64,000 nucleotides of DNA. Source: Yoonia sp034652275. Its GTDB lineage: Bacteria > Pseudomonadota > Alphaproteobacteria > Rhodobacterales > Rhodobacteraceae. The stretch spans positions 868,001 through 932,000 of the forward strand of contig NZ_JAXIWG010000001.1 in assembly GCF_034652275.1 (NCBI RefSeq), written 5' to 3'. The notes under the pieces were generated by a model. It did not search any database. It was not told the origin of the DNA and worked only from the letters and a program-made list of their open reading frames with translations. Each line of letters starts with the position of its first letter. Position 1 is the first letter of the stretch. This document shows positions 24,974-33,408 of this stretch, piece after piece. Made by a program: the position numbers and the translations under genes.

Positions 24974-25951
24974 ATGTTAGCACGTTATCTTTATCGCCTT
25001 GCAACGGAGTATACCTATGAGCGCGGAAAGCCGTTCTCGAACTCCGCATTTGGCGACTTTGTTCGTCACGATATTGCTACCGAGGCCAAGAAGAAGATTT
25101 TGTATTGGTCGTTCGATCTCAAGGTGAAGGCAAGTGTGGGGCAAGGTGGCTGGGCATCTATTCCTTGGCTTGCATTTTTTGATCCAATAATCACTGAGTC
25201 AGCCACTCAAGGATTTTATGCTGTCTATCTTGTAAATCCATACACAAACTCAGTAACTCTATCAATGAACCAAGGCACAACTGCGATTTACGCTGAGTAC
25301 GGCCAATCACGCGGGCGCGAAGTCCTAAAAAGACGTGCAAGGGACATTGCGGATAGAATTCCTGATTTTGTTCAATATTTCTCTGAAGCACCTATTGATC
25401 TTAATTCGGACGCTGGATTACCGAACGGCTACGAGGCCGGCCATTCATTTGGTAAAACGTACTCTGCAGACGATCTGACAGATGAAATTATAACTGCTGA
25501 TCTCCATAAAATGTTGCTCGCCTATGAAGCACTAGTTGATCGTGGCGGAACGACGCCAAGCGAAGTTATGCAAGAAACAGCAGGTAGCAAAGATGTCGAA
25601 GAAACCAGACGCTACATTTTATCAAACCGCATTGAACGGTCGCCAAAGGTTAGAAGAGACGTATTACGACGAAAGCCACCAATTTGTGAGGGTTGTGGCA
25701 TGGACCCCAAAAGAGATTATGGCTTTGTTGGACTAGCGCATGAAGTACCTCTAGACGTCCACCACTCTAAACCTCTCAGTGGACTCGCTCAAGGCGAAAC
25801 GCGCCGATACCGAATTCCTGAAGATTTTTTGGTCCTCTGTCCAACTTGTCATCGAATGATACACAAATGCAGTAATCCAGCTGACCTTTCAGAGCTGAAG
25901 AAAAAAATCCGGTTCAAAATCGCCCGTGAGGTCGCGTACTTCGGATCATAA
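24974..25951 (+). CDS. DUF3578 (MrcB-like) plus HNH endonuclease, probably modification-dependent
   Basis: 325 residues. Residues about 40-135 match the DUF3578/McrB N-terminal-type DNA-binding domain: SVGQGGWASIPWLAFFD, the ITESATQGFYAVYL strand, and LSMNQGTTA. Residues 238-297 are an HNH nuclease with metal Cys pairs C238/C241 and C289/C292 and catalytic DVHHSKPL. This domain pair is typical of stand-alone type IV-style enzymes that cut modified DNA. The gene is clearly lower in GC than its neighbours and uses AT-ending codons, a sign of recent transfer. It stands alone, without a McrC or methylase partner. Target modification is unknown. Confidence 0.8.
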   Translation: MLARYLYRLATEYTYERGKPFSNSAFGDFVRHDIATEAKKKILYWSFDLKVKASVGQGGWASIPWLAFFDPIITESATQGFYAVYLVNPYTNSVTLSMNQGTTAIYAEYGQSRGREVLKRRARDIADRIPDFVQYFSEAPIDLNSDAGLPNGYEAGHSFGKTYSADDLTDEIITADLHKMLLAYEALVDRGGTTPSEVMQETAGSKDVEETRRYILSNRIERSPKVRRDVLRRKPPICEGCGMDPKRDYGFVGLAHEVPLDVHHSKPLSGLAQGETRRYRIPEDFLVLCPTCHRMIHKCSNPADLSELKKKIRFKIAREVAYFGS

Positions 25952-25960
25952 ACATCCAAC

Positions 25961-27688
25961 TTAGCTTTCAACAGCCGGACCCAACACCCCCTGCACCGCG
26001 TCATATTGCGACAAGAACACGCGGCCGGTCAGCTGGTGCAGGAAATGCTGTTCCGTCAGACGGTCCATCACGGGGCCTTTCACCTCTGACAGATGCAGTT
26101 TCACGTCCATCTCGCGCAGCCGCTCGTTAATCGCCTCGAGCGATTCCAGCGCGCTGAAGTCGATCTCGTTGATGGCGGAACATTGCAGGATCACGTGCCG
26201 CACCTCTTTGTCCCCCGCGACGCGCGCCTGAATCCGGTCCTCCAGATAGCGGGCATTCGCGAAATAGAGGCTTTCATCCACCCGCAGCGTCACGATGCTG
26301 GGATGGGTGATGACCTTGTGGCGCAGGATATTGCGGAAATGTTCGGTCCCCGGCACCTGCCCCACTTCGGCGATATGGGGCTTGGACGAACGGTAAAGAT
26401 GCAGCAGCACCGACAGTAGCACGCCTGCGGAAATCCCCGCCTCCACGCCCAGCGCCAAGGTCAGCAGGATCGTGATGGCGACGGCTGCGAAATCACCGCG
26501 GTTATAGGCCCAACTGCGTTTGAGGATCGAGAAATCCACAAGGCTCAGCACCGCCACGATGATCGTCGCGGCCAAGGTCGCAGTCGGCAGGAAATAGATC
26601 AGCGGCGTCAGAGCAACAGCCGCAATCGCAAGCCCGACGGCGGTGAACGCCCCCGCAGCCGGTGTCGCCGCCCCTGCGTCGAAGTTCACGACCGAGCGGG
26701 AAAAACCACCCGTCACCGGAAAACCACCCGTCAGCGATGCGCCGATATTGGCGGCCCCCAGCCCGATCAACTCCTGATCGGGGTCGATGCGCTGGCGTTT
26801 CTTGGCGGCGAGCGTTTGCGCCACGGAAATCGATTCCACAAAGCCGATGATCGAGATCAGGAAAGCGGGCAGCAGCAACTGCCCCAGCAAAGCGGGCGAA
26901 AAGGATGGCAGCGTGAACGGCGGCAGGCTTTGCGGCACATCGCCCACGATCTTGACGCCGCGCGCGTCCAGCCCCCAGTACCAGACCGCCGCCGTGGTCG
27001 ACACGACCACCACGATGGGGCCGAGTTTCACCAGAAACCCCGTCAGCCCCGCGCCAAGGCCAAGCTTGGTCAGCACTGGCTTCAACCCCTTGCGTACCCA
27101 GAACAGGAATGCGGTCGCCAGCACGCCGATCAGCGCGGTGATCCAGTTGATGCCACCCAGATTTGTCGCCAACGAGATCAACAGGTCCAATAGGTTATGC
27201 CCGTCCGCACTGATGCCCAAAATATGTTTCAACTGGCTTGCCGCAATGATGATGCCCGACGCCGTGATGAACCCCGCGATCACCGGATGCGACAGGAAAT
27301 TCGCTACGAACCCCAGCCGGAACAACCCCATCGCCACCAGAATGACACCGGACAAGCCCGCCAAGGACAGGGCGGCCACGGCATAGCCCATGGTGCCTTG
27401 CTCGACGATATTGCTGAGTGCGGCCGCCGTCATCAGCGACACAACCGCGACGGGACCCACGGCCAAGCTGCGGCTGGTGCCGAACACGGCATAAAGCATG
27501 ATCGGCACGATCGAGGCATAGAGCCCCGCCTCGGCCGGAAGCCCCGCCAGCAGCGCATAGGCCAGCGATTGCGGGATCAGCATGATCGTGACGATAAAGG
27601 CCGCGGTCAGGTCGTTGCCAAGGTTGGAACGGGTATAATCCCGCCCCCATGACAGGATGGGCAGGTAACGGGTCAAACGGGTATTCAT
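25961..27688 (-). CDS. SulP family anion transporter with STAS domain
   Basis: 575 residues: about 10-14 membrane segments (1-420) with SulP motifs such as QSLAYALLAGLPAEAGLYAS and GGFPVTGGFSRSVVNFDAGA, then a cytoplasmic STAS domain at about 440-560. SulP proteins import sulfate or other inorganic anions, sometimes bicarbonate. The stop faces the nuclease gene with only nine bases between. It lies downstream of a DUF2892 gene and a Crp/Fnr regulator, suggesting sulfate or redox-related sulfur transport. Confidence 0.9.
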   Translation of the reverse strand: MNTRLTRYLPILSWGRDYTRSNLGNDLTAAFIVTIMLIPQSLAYALLAGLPAEAGLYASIVPIMLYAVFGTSRSLAVGPVAVVSLMTAAALSNIVEQGTMGYAVAALSLAGLSGVILVAMGLFRLGFVANFLSHPVIAGFITASGIIIAASQLKHILGISADGHNLLDLLISLATNLGGINWITALIGVLATAFLFWVRKGLKPVLTKLGLGAGLTGFLVKLGPIVVVVSTTAAVWYWGLDARGVKIVGDVPQSLPPFTLPSFSPALLGQLLLPAFLISIIGFVESISVAQTLAAKKRQRIDPDQELIGLGAANIGASLTGGFPVTGGFSRSVVNFDAGAATPAAGAFTAVGLAIAAVALTPLIYFLPTATLAATIIVAVLSLVDFSILKRSWAYNRGDFAAVAITILLTLALGVEAGISAGVLLSVLLHLYRSSKPHIAEVGQVPGTEHFRNILRHKVITHPSIVTLRVDESLYFANARYLEDRIQARVAGDKEVRHVILQCSAINEIDFSALESLEAINERLREMDVKLHLSEVKGPVMDRLTEQHFLHQLTGRVFLSQYDAVQGVLGPAVES

Positions 27689-27707
27689 CAGTTTCTGGCC
27701 AGTTGGG

Positions 27708-27730
27708 CCGCTTGCAGGGGCTGCAAGCGG
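27708..27730. terminator. Hairpin between DUF2892 gene and SulP gene
   Basis: Perfect 10-base-pair stem CCGCTTGCAG / CTGCAAGCGG with a 3-base loop, between two minus-strand genes. Without a T-run it could be a partial terminator or a processing/stability element. Confidence 0.45.
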
Positions 27731-27747
27731 ACAGGTTTATCGCAAGA

Positions 27748-27960
27748 TCAGACCTTGCAGGTGCGCACACCCAGAACGGAATAGAGCGGGCAGGACCGCG
27801 TCGCTGCGACCCCCAGCATCACCAAGCCTACCACGACAGAGATGATCGTGGCGAGCGTGCTGTCGAACAGCGCCATGCCACTGACGAACGGCAGGGCCAA
27901 AAGGACGATTCCCACGATACCGCGGATCATCCGGTCGATATTGCCAACATTTACAGTCAT
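27748..27960 (-). CDS. DUF2892 (YgaP-like) small membrane protein
   Basis: 70 residues with two membrane segments and the DUF2892 motif: NVGNIDRMIRGIVGIVLL at the start and ATRSCPLYSVLGVRTC near the end. In YgaP this module follows a rhodanese domain; here it is stand-alone. Two cysteines in the tail are conserved in the family. A clear GGAG ribosome site precedes it. A palindromic site at 28018-28032, about 65 bases upstream, may be the binding site of the neighbouring Crp/Fnr protein. Confidence 0.85.
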   Translation of the reverse strand: MTVNVGNIDRMIRGIVGIVLLALPFVSGMALFDSTLATIISVVVGLVMLGVAATRSCPLYSVLGVRTCKV

Positions 27961-28017
27961 TTCAGAGGCTCCTTCATCAAGCTGCCCCCTCTCTACCGCG
28001 ACCCTGCGCCCTGCGAC

Positions 28018-28032
28018 GGTGACAATGTCACC
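28018..28032. promoter_or_regulatory. Perfect palindrome upstream of the DUF2892 gene
   Basis: GGTGACA-A-TGTCACC is a perfect 15-base palindrome in the gap between the Crp/Fnr gene and the DUF2892 gene, centred about 65 bases before the ATG. It contains TGAC/GTCA half-sites like those of the Crp/Fnr family, but its odd-length centre is not the canonical FNR or CRP spacing. It is a candidate operator for the adjacent regulator. Confidence 0.5.
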
Positions 28033-28040
28033 AAGCCGCG

Positions 28041-28706
28041 TCAGCTATGATGCCGCGCCAGTTGTTCCAGCCCCGCGCGGTCGCTGATCGCAACCGACCC
28101 GCGCGCCTGCGCGATCCAGCCACGGCGCTGGAATTCCTGCAACTGGCGCGACACGACCTCGCGCGCGGTGCCCAGTTCAACGGCAAGTTTCTGGTGCGTC
28201 GTGGCGACGGTATCTTCGCCATGGGACAGCTTTAGCAGGGTATCGGCCAGACGGACGTCAATGCGCTGGAAGGCCACGGTGTCGATCATCAAAAACAGGT
28301 CAGTGATCCGCTTGGAAAAGGCGGCAAAGACAAAGCTGCGGAAAGACTTGGATTGCGCGACCAGATCGTCGAACACGTCGCGCGGGATGGCGGCGGCTTG
28401 CACATCGGTTTCGGCGATCCCTTCGGCAGCATAATCGTCGTAGGCCAAAAGACACGCCGTGGTCAGCACACAGCTTTCGCCCGCGGTGATCCGGTAAAGC
28501 ACGATATCATGCCCGCTTTCGGACACCTGTTGCACCCGCACCACCCCGTCGAGCAGGAAGAGCATGTTTTCCGGAGATTTACCGGGGCCGAAGATCACGC
28601 TGCCTTCGGGTGCCGCGATGATTGCGCTGCGCGCAAGCAGCAGGTCGCGCACGGGCTGTTCCAGCCGCGCGAGCCCTGCAAAGCGGTCAAGCCATGTCTC
28701 AGCCAT
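28041..28706 (-). CDS. Crp/Fnr family transcriptional regulator
   Basis: 221 residues: a cyclic-nucleotide-binding-type beta roll (about 15-130) and a C-terminal Crp helix-turn-helix (TTHQKLAVELGTAREVVSRQLQEF). There is no N-terminal Cys cluster, so it is not an iron-sulfur FNR. Two cysteines in the beta roll (SCVLTTACLL) could be redox or persulfide sensing, as suggested by the DUF2892 and SulP neighbours; this is inference. Its start overlaps the glycerate kinase stop by eight bases. Confidence 0.87.
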   Translation of the reverse strand: MAETWLDRFAGLARLEQPVRDLLLARSAIIAAPEGSVIFGPGKSPENMLFLLDGVVRVQQVSESGHDIVLYRITAGESCVLTTACLLAYDDYAAEGIAETDVQAAAIPRDVFDDLVAQSKSFRSFVFAAFSKRITDLFLMIDTVAFQRIDVRLADTLLKLSHGEDTVATTHQKLAVELGTAREVVSRQLQEFQRRGWIAQARGSVAISDRAGLEQLARHHS

Positions 28707-29895
28707 CCACCTGCCCCCGGATCAGCACACCCAGATCGGCAACATTCGTGCCTGTGGCCCCTGTCATCAGCAACCCATCCGCCTGCGCCAATGCGGCATA
28801 GCTGTCGTTGTTGGCCAAAAGCCCTTCCAGATCGTCGATCTTCGCCAGCGTGTCCTGATCGACGATCCCGCCTGCGGCATCGGTCGGCCCGTCGCGCCCG
28901 TCGCTGCCGCCTTGCAGGCAGGTCCAGTCGCGCCAGCCACGTCTTTGTGCCTCCAGCGCGATGCGCAAAGCCAGTTCCTGATTGCGCCCGCCGCGTCCCG
29001 TGCCTTGCAGCACCACCGTGGTTTCCCCGCCCCAGAGCGTGATACCGGGGCGCGCCTGATCGCAGATCAGCGTCGCGGCATCCGACACGTCGCCTGTGAC
29101 AGGTTCGGGGATGACAAAGGCCCCACCTGCTGCCTGCGCCATGGCGGCGACGCTTTGGCCATTCGATCCGATCAGGATGTTGCGCGCGGCGGGCAGGTCC
29201 GGCACGGGTCGGGCCTGCCCCAGATGGTCGCGCACGGCGGGCGGCACGCGGTCCCAGAGGTCCGCATTCCGCAACAGCGTCACCGCCTGCGCCGCTGTGC
29301 CGATGGGTGGTGCTGTCGGCCCGCTGGCAATCGCGCTCAGATCGTCGCCCACCACATCGGACAGGATCAGCGCCGTGACAGGGTGCGGGGCCGCATGGCG
29401 CAGCATCCCCCCGCCCTTGAGGTCCGAGAGTTGCTGGCGGATCAGGTTCATGTCGCGGATATCAAGGCCCGATCCCAGCAACAGCTCGTTGACCGCGATC
29501 TTGTCGGCCAGCGTCAACGAACCGCCAGGCGCAGGCAGCAAGGCAGACCCGCCGCCCGAGATCAGCGCCAGCACCGGACCTTTCGCATCACGCAAGGCTG
29601 CGATCACGGCCTTCGCAGCGGCTGCGCCGTTGTCATCCGGCACCGGATGCCCTGCGGCAAGCACCTGCGCCCCATCAAGCGGCTCGGCGTTTTCGTAATT
29701 GGTGACAACGATGGAAGGCACGCCCGCAAACCGCGCCAAGGCCGCCTGAGCCATGCCCCGCGCGGCCTTGCCCACGGCGACGATCAGCGCGGGCTTTGCG
29801 ACCTGATCCAGATGCCGCGTGACCGCCCCGACAGGATCGGCCGCCCGCACCCCAGCCGCGAAAATCCGCCGCGCAGTATCTTGCCTGTCATCCAT
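28699..29895 (-). CDS. gckA: Glycerate 2-kinase (MOFRL domain, GckA/TtuD-like)
   Basis: 398 residues from the ATG at 29895 (MDDRQDTARRIF). The glycerate kinase fold shows VAVGKAARGMAQAAL, ISGGGSALLPAPGGSLTLADK and the C-terminal MOFRL part WGGETTVVLQGTGRGGRNQELAL. It phosphorylates D-glycerate to 2-phosphoglycerate, in the serine cycle or glyoxylate assimilation. The start overlaps the upstream membrane gene by eight bases, and its end overlaps the Crp/Fnr gene. Confidence 0.9.
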   Translation of the reverse strand: MDDRQDTARRIFAAGVRAADPVGAVTRHLDQVAKPALIVAVGKAARGMAQAALARFAGVPSIVVTNYENAEPLDGAQVLAAGHPVPDDNGAAAAKAVIAALRDAKGPVLALISGGGSALLPAPGGSLTLADKIAVNELLLGSGLDIRDMNLIRQQLSDLKGGGMLRHAAPHPVTALILSDVVGDDLSAIASGPTAPPIGTAAQAVTLLRNADLWDRVPPAVRDHLGQARPVPDLPAARNILIGSNGQSVAAMAQAAGGAFVIPEPVTGDVSDAATLICDQARPGITLWGGETTVVLQGTGRGGRNQELALRIALEAQRRGWRDWTCLQGGSDGRDGPTDAAGGIVDQDTLAKIDDLEGLLANNDSYAALAQADGLLMTGATGTNVADLGVLIRGQVDG

Positions 29896-31096
29896 CCCTT
29901 GCCTCCGCCTTGCGCGCCAGCAGCGCCGCCATCCGCTGGACGACCTGCAATTCCAGTTCCGCCGCAGGCGACAGACCCAGTGACGGCATTGAAAGCGCAA
30001 TCAACACCTTCGGGCGCGGCATGGCAAGGATGACATGGGTTGCGGCATAGCGGTCGAACAGCCATGCGATGTGATCGTCGGCCACAGGGCCAAGGGCGGG
30101 CGGATCGTTGCGCCGCAACACGGGCGCTGCGGCAAAGATCCGGTCCAACACATCATCCTGCAGACCCGACAGGCTCGCCTCGTTGACAACAACCGCGCCT
30201 TCGACCAGCGGATGGCTTTGCAGATCGCGCAGGAACACCATCGGATCGTCGGTCTGCGCGGTCGCCAGATAGCGCAGCAGGACAAGGCTCTGGTCTTCCT
30301 GCAGCAAGGCACGCGCGTCGTTCAGGATTGCCACGACAAAAAGGGTCGTCATGATCGCCGCGATACATAAAATGCTGCCGTCCCAGCCCAGTTGCGCCAG
30401 AAAGCCGATCATGCCGCCCACGGCCACGGCAGCGGCGATCATCACACCCAGATTGGTCAGCGTCGCCGCATGGCCCTGATGCGTGCGCCCCAGCCCGATG
30501 GCAAGCCAGCACAGGATCAGCACCCCAAGGGCCGAAAACTGGATCGGCAGGCCGATGTAAAGCAGCAGGAAATCCCCCGCAGCCAGCGGGATGAACAACA
30601 AAAGCGACAGGCCCAACCGCACGACCATGGCATTCTCGGACCGTGACAACTGGCTTTTGTCGCGGGTAAGAACCATCCAGCCCGACAGAAGGAACCCGAG
30701 GGTCTGGAACCCCAGAAGCGCAAACAGGCGCGCGGGGTCGATGGTATCGGCATACCACAGCGACGACAGGCCGAACACGACCGCCCCGCCCCCGATCACC
30801 AGCTTGATCGCGGGTGGCGCATGGCGGCGCAGCAGACCTTCGGTCAGCAACAGCACACCCAGCGGGATCAGCGCGGCGGCCAGCAGCACAAGGATGCGGA
30901 AGGCCTCGATCCCCGTCATGGCGACAAGGATACGGCCGATGAACAGCAACATCGTCGCGCGGATGCCGAACAGGAACCGGCGGTTGATCGGGTCCCACGG
31001 GTCGCGGCGGACCAGCACCCCTTGCAGCACGAACAATCCGACAAGGGCGGCTGCCGACAGGAATAGCTGGATCATGACGGTGGCGGCGACAATCAC
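29888..31096 (-). CDS. Uncharacterised 7TM-type membrane protein with GAF-like tail
   Basis: 402 residues. About seven to eight hydrophobic segments fill residues 1-270, followed by a soluble part with a GAF/PAS-like look (FLRDLQSHPLVEGAVVVN, HIAWLFDRYAATHVILAM, helical end LELQVVQRMAALLARK). There is no kinase, cyclase or helix-turn-helix output domain. It may be a membrane receptor whose partner is the protein encoded just upstream, with which it overlaps by four bases. Function unknown; I recognise no exact family. Confidence 0.7.
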   Translation of the reverse strand: MIVAATVMIQLFLSAAALVGLFVLQGVLVRRDPWDPINRRFLFGIRATMLLFIGRILVAMTGIEAFRILVLLAAALIPLGVLLLTEGLLRRHAPPAIKLVIGGGAVVFGLSSLWYADTIDPARLFALLGFQTLGFLLSGWMVLTRDKSQLSRSENAMVVRLGLSLLLFIPLAAGDFLLLYIGLPIQFSALGVLILCWLAIGLGRTHQGHAATLTNLGVMIAAAVAVGGMIGFLAQLGWDGSILCIAAIMTTLFVVAILNDARALLQEDQSLVLLRYLATAQTDDPMVFLRDLQSHPLVEGAVVVNEASLSGLQDDVLDRIFAAAPVLRRNDPPALGPVADDHIAWLFDRYAATHVILAMPRPKVLIALSMPSLGLSPAAELELQVVQRMAALLARKAEARDG

Positions 31097-32046
31097 GGCG
31101 CGCGGTCCTTATAGGGGCGCAGCGTGGCCCAAGCCCGCGTGCTGTCGGCCCAATAGACGGCAGGCAGGATCACACGCCGCAGACCGACCAGAGCCGCCGT
31201 CACCAAGAGGCCCAGCACGGCGGATTTCGGCACTTCGCGTGACAGGTAGGTCCGCATCGCGGCAAGGTCCATCCGCCCCAGTTGCAGCACGTCATCGCCC
31301 CGGTCGTAATCCAGCATCGCGGCGCAAAAGGCGTTATAGCTGTCGTCGCGGTGTTTCGGTGCGGCGTCCCATGTCTTTTTGAGATCATCCGATCCGCCGG
31401 TATAGGCGTTCTCGATCACAAAGCGGTCCTCGTCGAAGGTGGCATCGGGGCCGACACCGAACACATGCCGCTGCCCGTCCATGATCTGACGCGCCAGCAG
31501 CAGGTGATTCAGCGTGCGCCGCCCCGCCTGCGGTCCGGGCCAGACGTCGGAAAACATGCCCGACACCATGCCGACAACGGCGGGCACCTGCGTGACGTTG
31601 GATATCCAGACAGGCCGGAACTGGCGGCGGAAGAACACCAGAAAACAGGTCAGACCATAGAGAACCCACGACAGGTTCTTGGACCGCTCGTCAGGGTCGA
31701 CCATGACAAGGCCCAGATGCAGCACCTCGGTCGGATGCGGGCCTGTGTCGATCTGCATGATGGCAAGCGCGTTGAACGCGATGGGAGTGCCGTCCGCGCG
31801 GCAGACCAGCGTGATGATGACATCGCCCATGCGGGCCTTGTCGCCGGAAAAGACGCCGTATGTCAGCCCGCCCGCAGGCAGGGTGCGGGCGGCGATGGTG
31901 CGCAACTGGGCAGAGAGATCAGCCAGCGCCCCATCTTCCATCCAGCGCCCCGGCCGTTCGACAATCCGCACGTTATGGCCTGCGCCGGTGCGCAGGGACA
32001 CATCCATGAAGCTGCGCCCAAGCGCCTTGAAAATCGTGCGGATCAT
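31093..32046 (-). CDS. Uncharacterised protein, acyltransferase-like
   Basis: 317 residues. The middle region (VLHLGLVMVDPDERSKNLSW) has the strand-loop-helix look of a GNAT acyl-CoA motif, and the protein carries a possible hydrophobic segment near 130-150 and another close to the C-terminus (SAVLGLLVTAALVGLRR). It could be a membrane-associated N-acyltransferase, but this is only a fold guess. It is first in a tight operon with the 7TM/GAF protein, glycerate kinase and the Crp/Fnr regulator. Its start follows a hairpin at the end of xylA. Confidence 0.6.
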   Translation of the reverse strand: MIRTIFKALGRSFMDVSLRTGAGHNVRIVERPGRWMEDGALADLSAQLRTIAARTLPAGGLTYGVFSGDKARMGDVIITLVCRADGTPIAFNALAIMQIDTGPHPTEVLHLGLVMVDPDERSKNLSWVLYGLTCFLVFFRRQFRPVWISNVTQVPAVVGMVSGMFSDVWPGPQAGRRTLNHLLLARQIMDGQRHVFGVGPDATFDEDRFVIENAYTGGSDDLKKTWDAAPKHRDDSYNAFCAAMLDYDRGDDVLQLGRMDLAAMRTYLSREVPKSAVLGLLVTAALVGLRRVILPAVYWADSTRAWATLRPYKDRAP

Positions 32047-32053
32047 GCTGTTA

Positions 32054-32096
32054 CGCCTGCAAGGGTGCCGCTGACACTAGCAGCACCCCGCAGGCG
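32054..32096 (-). terminator. Two-tier hairpin downstream of xylA
   Basis: Outer arms CGCCTGC / GCAGGCG and inner arms GGTGC / GCACC form a two-tier stem right after the xylA stop. There is no T-run. It could separate the xylose operon from the following genes. Confidence 0.5.
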
Positions 32097-32106
32097 CACA
32101 AGGTTT

Positions 32107-33408
32107 TTACAGGTAGCGATTGACCAGATTTTCCAGCCGTTCCTGACGGCCCGAGCGTGGTTCGGGGTTGATCCCTTCGGACTGGACCTTGGCGGTAATG
32201 CTGTCGAGATCGCTGGACAAAAGCGCCTTGCCAGCCTCTGTGTCCCAGCCGGCGTAACGGGCGTTGCGCGCGGCTTCCAGCTTGCCATCTTCCAGCATCC
32301 GAGCGGCGGCTTTCAGACCCGCAGCACAGGCATCCATGCCGCCGACATGCGCAAGGATCAGATCCTCGGCATCAAGGCTCTGGCGGCGCAGTTTGGCGTC
32401 GAAGTTGGTGCCGCCCGTGGTGAACCCGCCTGCACGCAGCACCTCGTAATAGGCCAGCGCCATTTCGGGTACGTTGTTCGGGAACTGGTCGGTATCCCAG
32501 CCGGACTGGTAATCGTTGCGGTTCATGTCGATGGACCCGAAAATCCCCAATTCCCGCGCCATCGCCAGCTCATGTTCAAACGAATGGCCCGCCAGAATGG
32601 CGTGACCCTGTTCGATGTTCATCTTGACCTCGCCTTCCAACCCGAATTCCTTGAGGAACCCGTAAACGGTGGCGACATCGTAGTCATACTGGTGCTTGGT
32701 CGGTTCCTGCGGCTTGGGTTCGATCAGGATCGCGCCTTTAAAGCCCATCTTGTGCTTGTAATCGACGACCATCTGCAGCATCCGCCCCGCCTGCGCGCGT
32801 TCGCGGCCCATGTCGGTGTTCAAAAGCGTCTCATAGCCTTCGCGCCCGCCCCACAGGACATAGTTTTCGCCGCCCAGTTTCATGGTCGCGTCCATACAGG
32901 TCTTGATCGTCGCGGCCGAAAACGCGAACACATCAGGATCAGGGTTCGTCGCCGCCCCCGCCATGAACCGGCGGTGCGAAAACAGGTTGGCCGTGCCCCA
33001 GAGCAGCTTGACGCCGGTCGCTTCCATCTTGGCCGCGAAGTACTCGACGATTTCTTCCAGATTGCGGGTATTTTCCGCAAAGCTGTTCCCTTCGGGGCGC
33101 ACATCGGCGTCGTGGAAACAGAAGTAAGGCACGTTCAGGATCTGGAACATCTCGAAGGCGGCATCGGCCTTCATCTTGGCCGCATCCATGCTGTCGCCGA
33201 ACCAAGGGCGGTCAAAGGTCTGCCCGCCGAACGGGTCACCGCCCGGCCATGCAAAGGAATGCCAATAGGCGGCGGCGAAACGCAGGTGATCCTTCAGCGT
33301 CTTGCCCATGACCACTTCGTCGGGGTTGTAATGGCGGAAGGCGAAGTCGTTGTCGCTGTCCGGCCCTTCGTAGGTGATGGCGGGGATGCCTTTGAAGAAA
33401 TCGGTCAT
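32107..33408 (-). CDS. xylA: Xylose isomerase
   Basis: 433 residues, the size of class II xylose isomerases. Metal and substrate motifs are present: WGGREGYETLLNTDM, IEPKPQEPTKHQYDYDV, the EQGHA histidine motif and FGSIDMNRNDYQSGWDTDQF. It converts D-xylose to D-xylulose in the cytoplasm. The start overlaps the xylulokinase stop by four bases, with an AAGGAC ribosome site. Confidence 0.96.
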   Translation of the reverse strand: MTDFFKGIPAITYEGPDSDNDFAFRHYNPDEVVMGKTLKDHLRFAAAYWHSFAWPGGDPFGGQTFDRPWFGDSMDAAKMKADAAFEMFQILNVPYFCFHDADVRPEGNSFAENTRNLEEIVEYFAAKMEATGVKLLWGTANLFSHRRFMAGAATNPDPDVFAFSAATIKTCMDATMKLGGENYVLWGGREGYETLLNTDMGRERAQAGRMLQMVVDYKHKMGFKGAILIEPKPQEPTKHQYDYDVATVYGFLKEFGLEGEVKMNIEQGHAILAGHSFEHELAMARELGIFGSIDMNRNDYQSGWDTDQFPNNVPEMALAYYEVLRAGGFTTGGTNFDAKLRRQSLDAEDLILAHVGGMDACAAGLKAAARMLEDGKLEAARNARYAGWDTEAGKALLSSDLDSITAKVQSEGINPEPRSGRQERLENLVNRYL

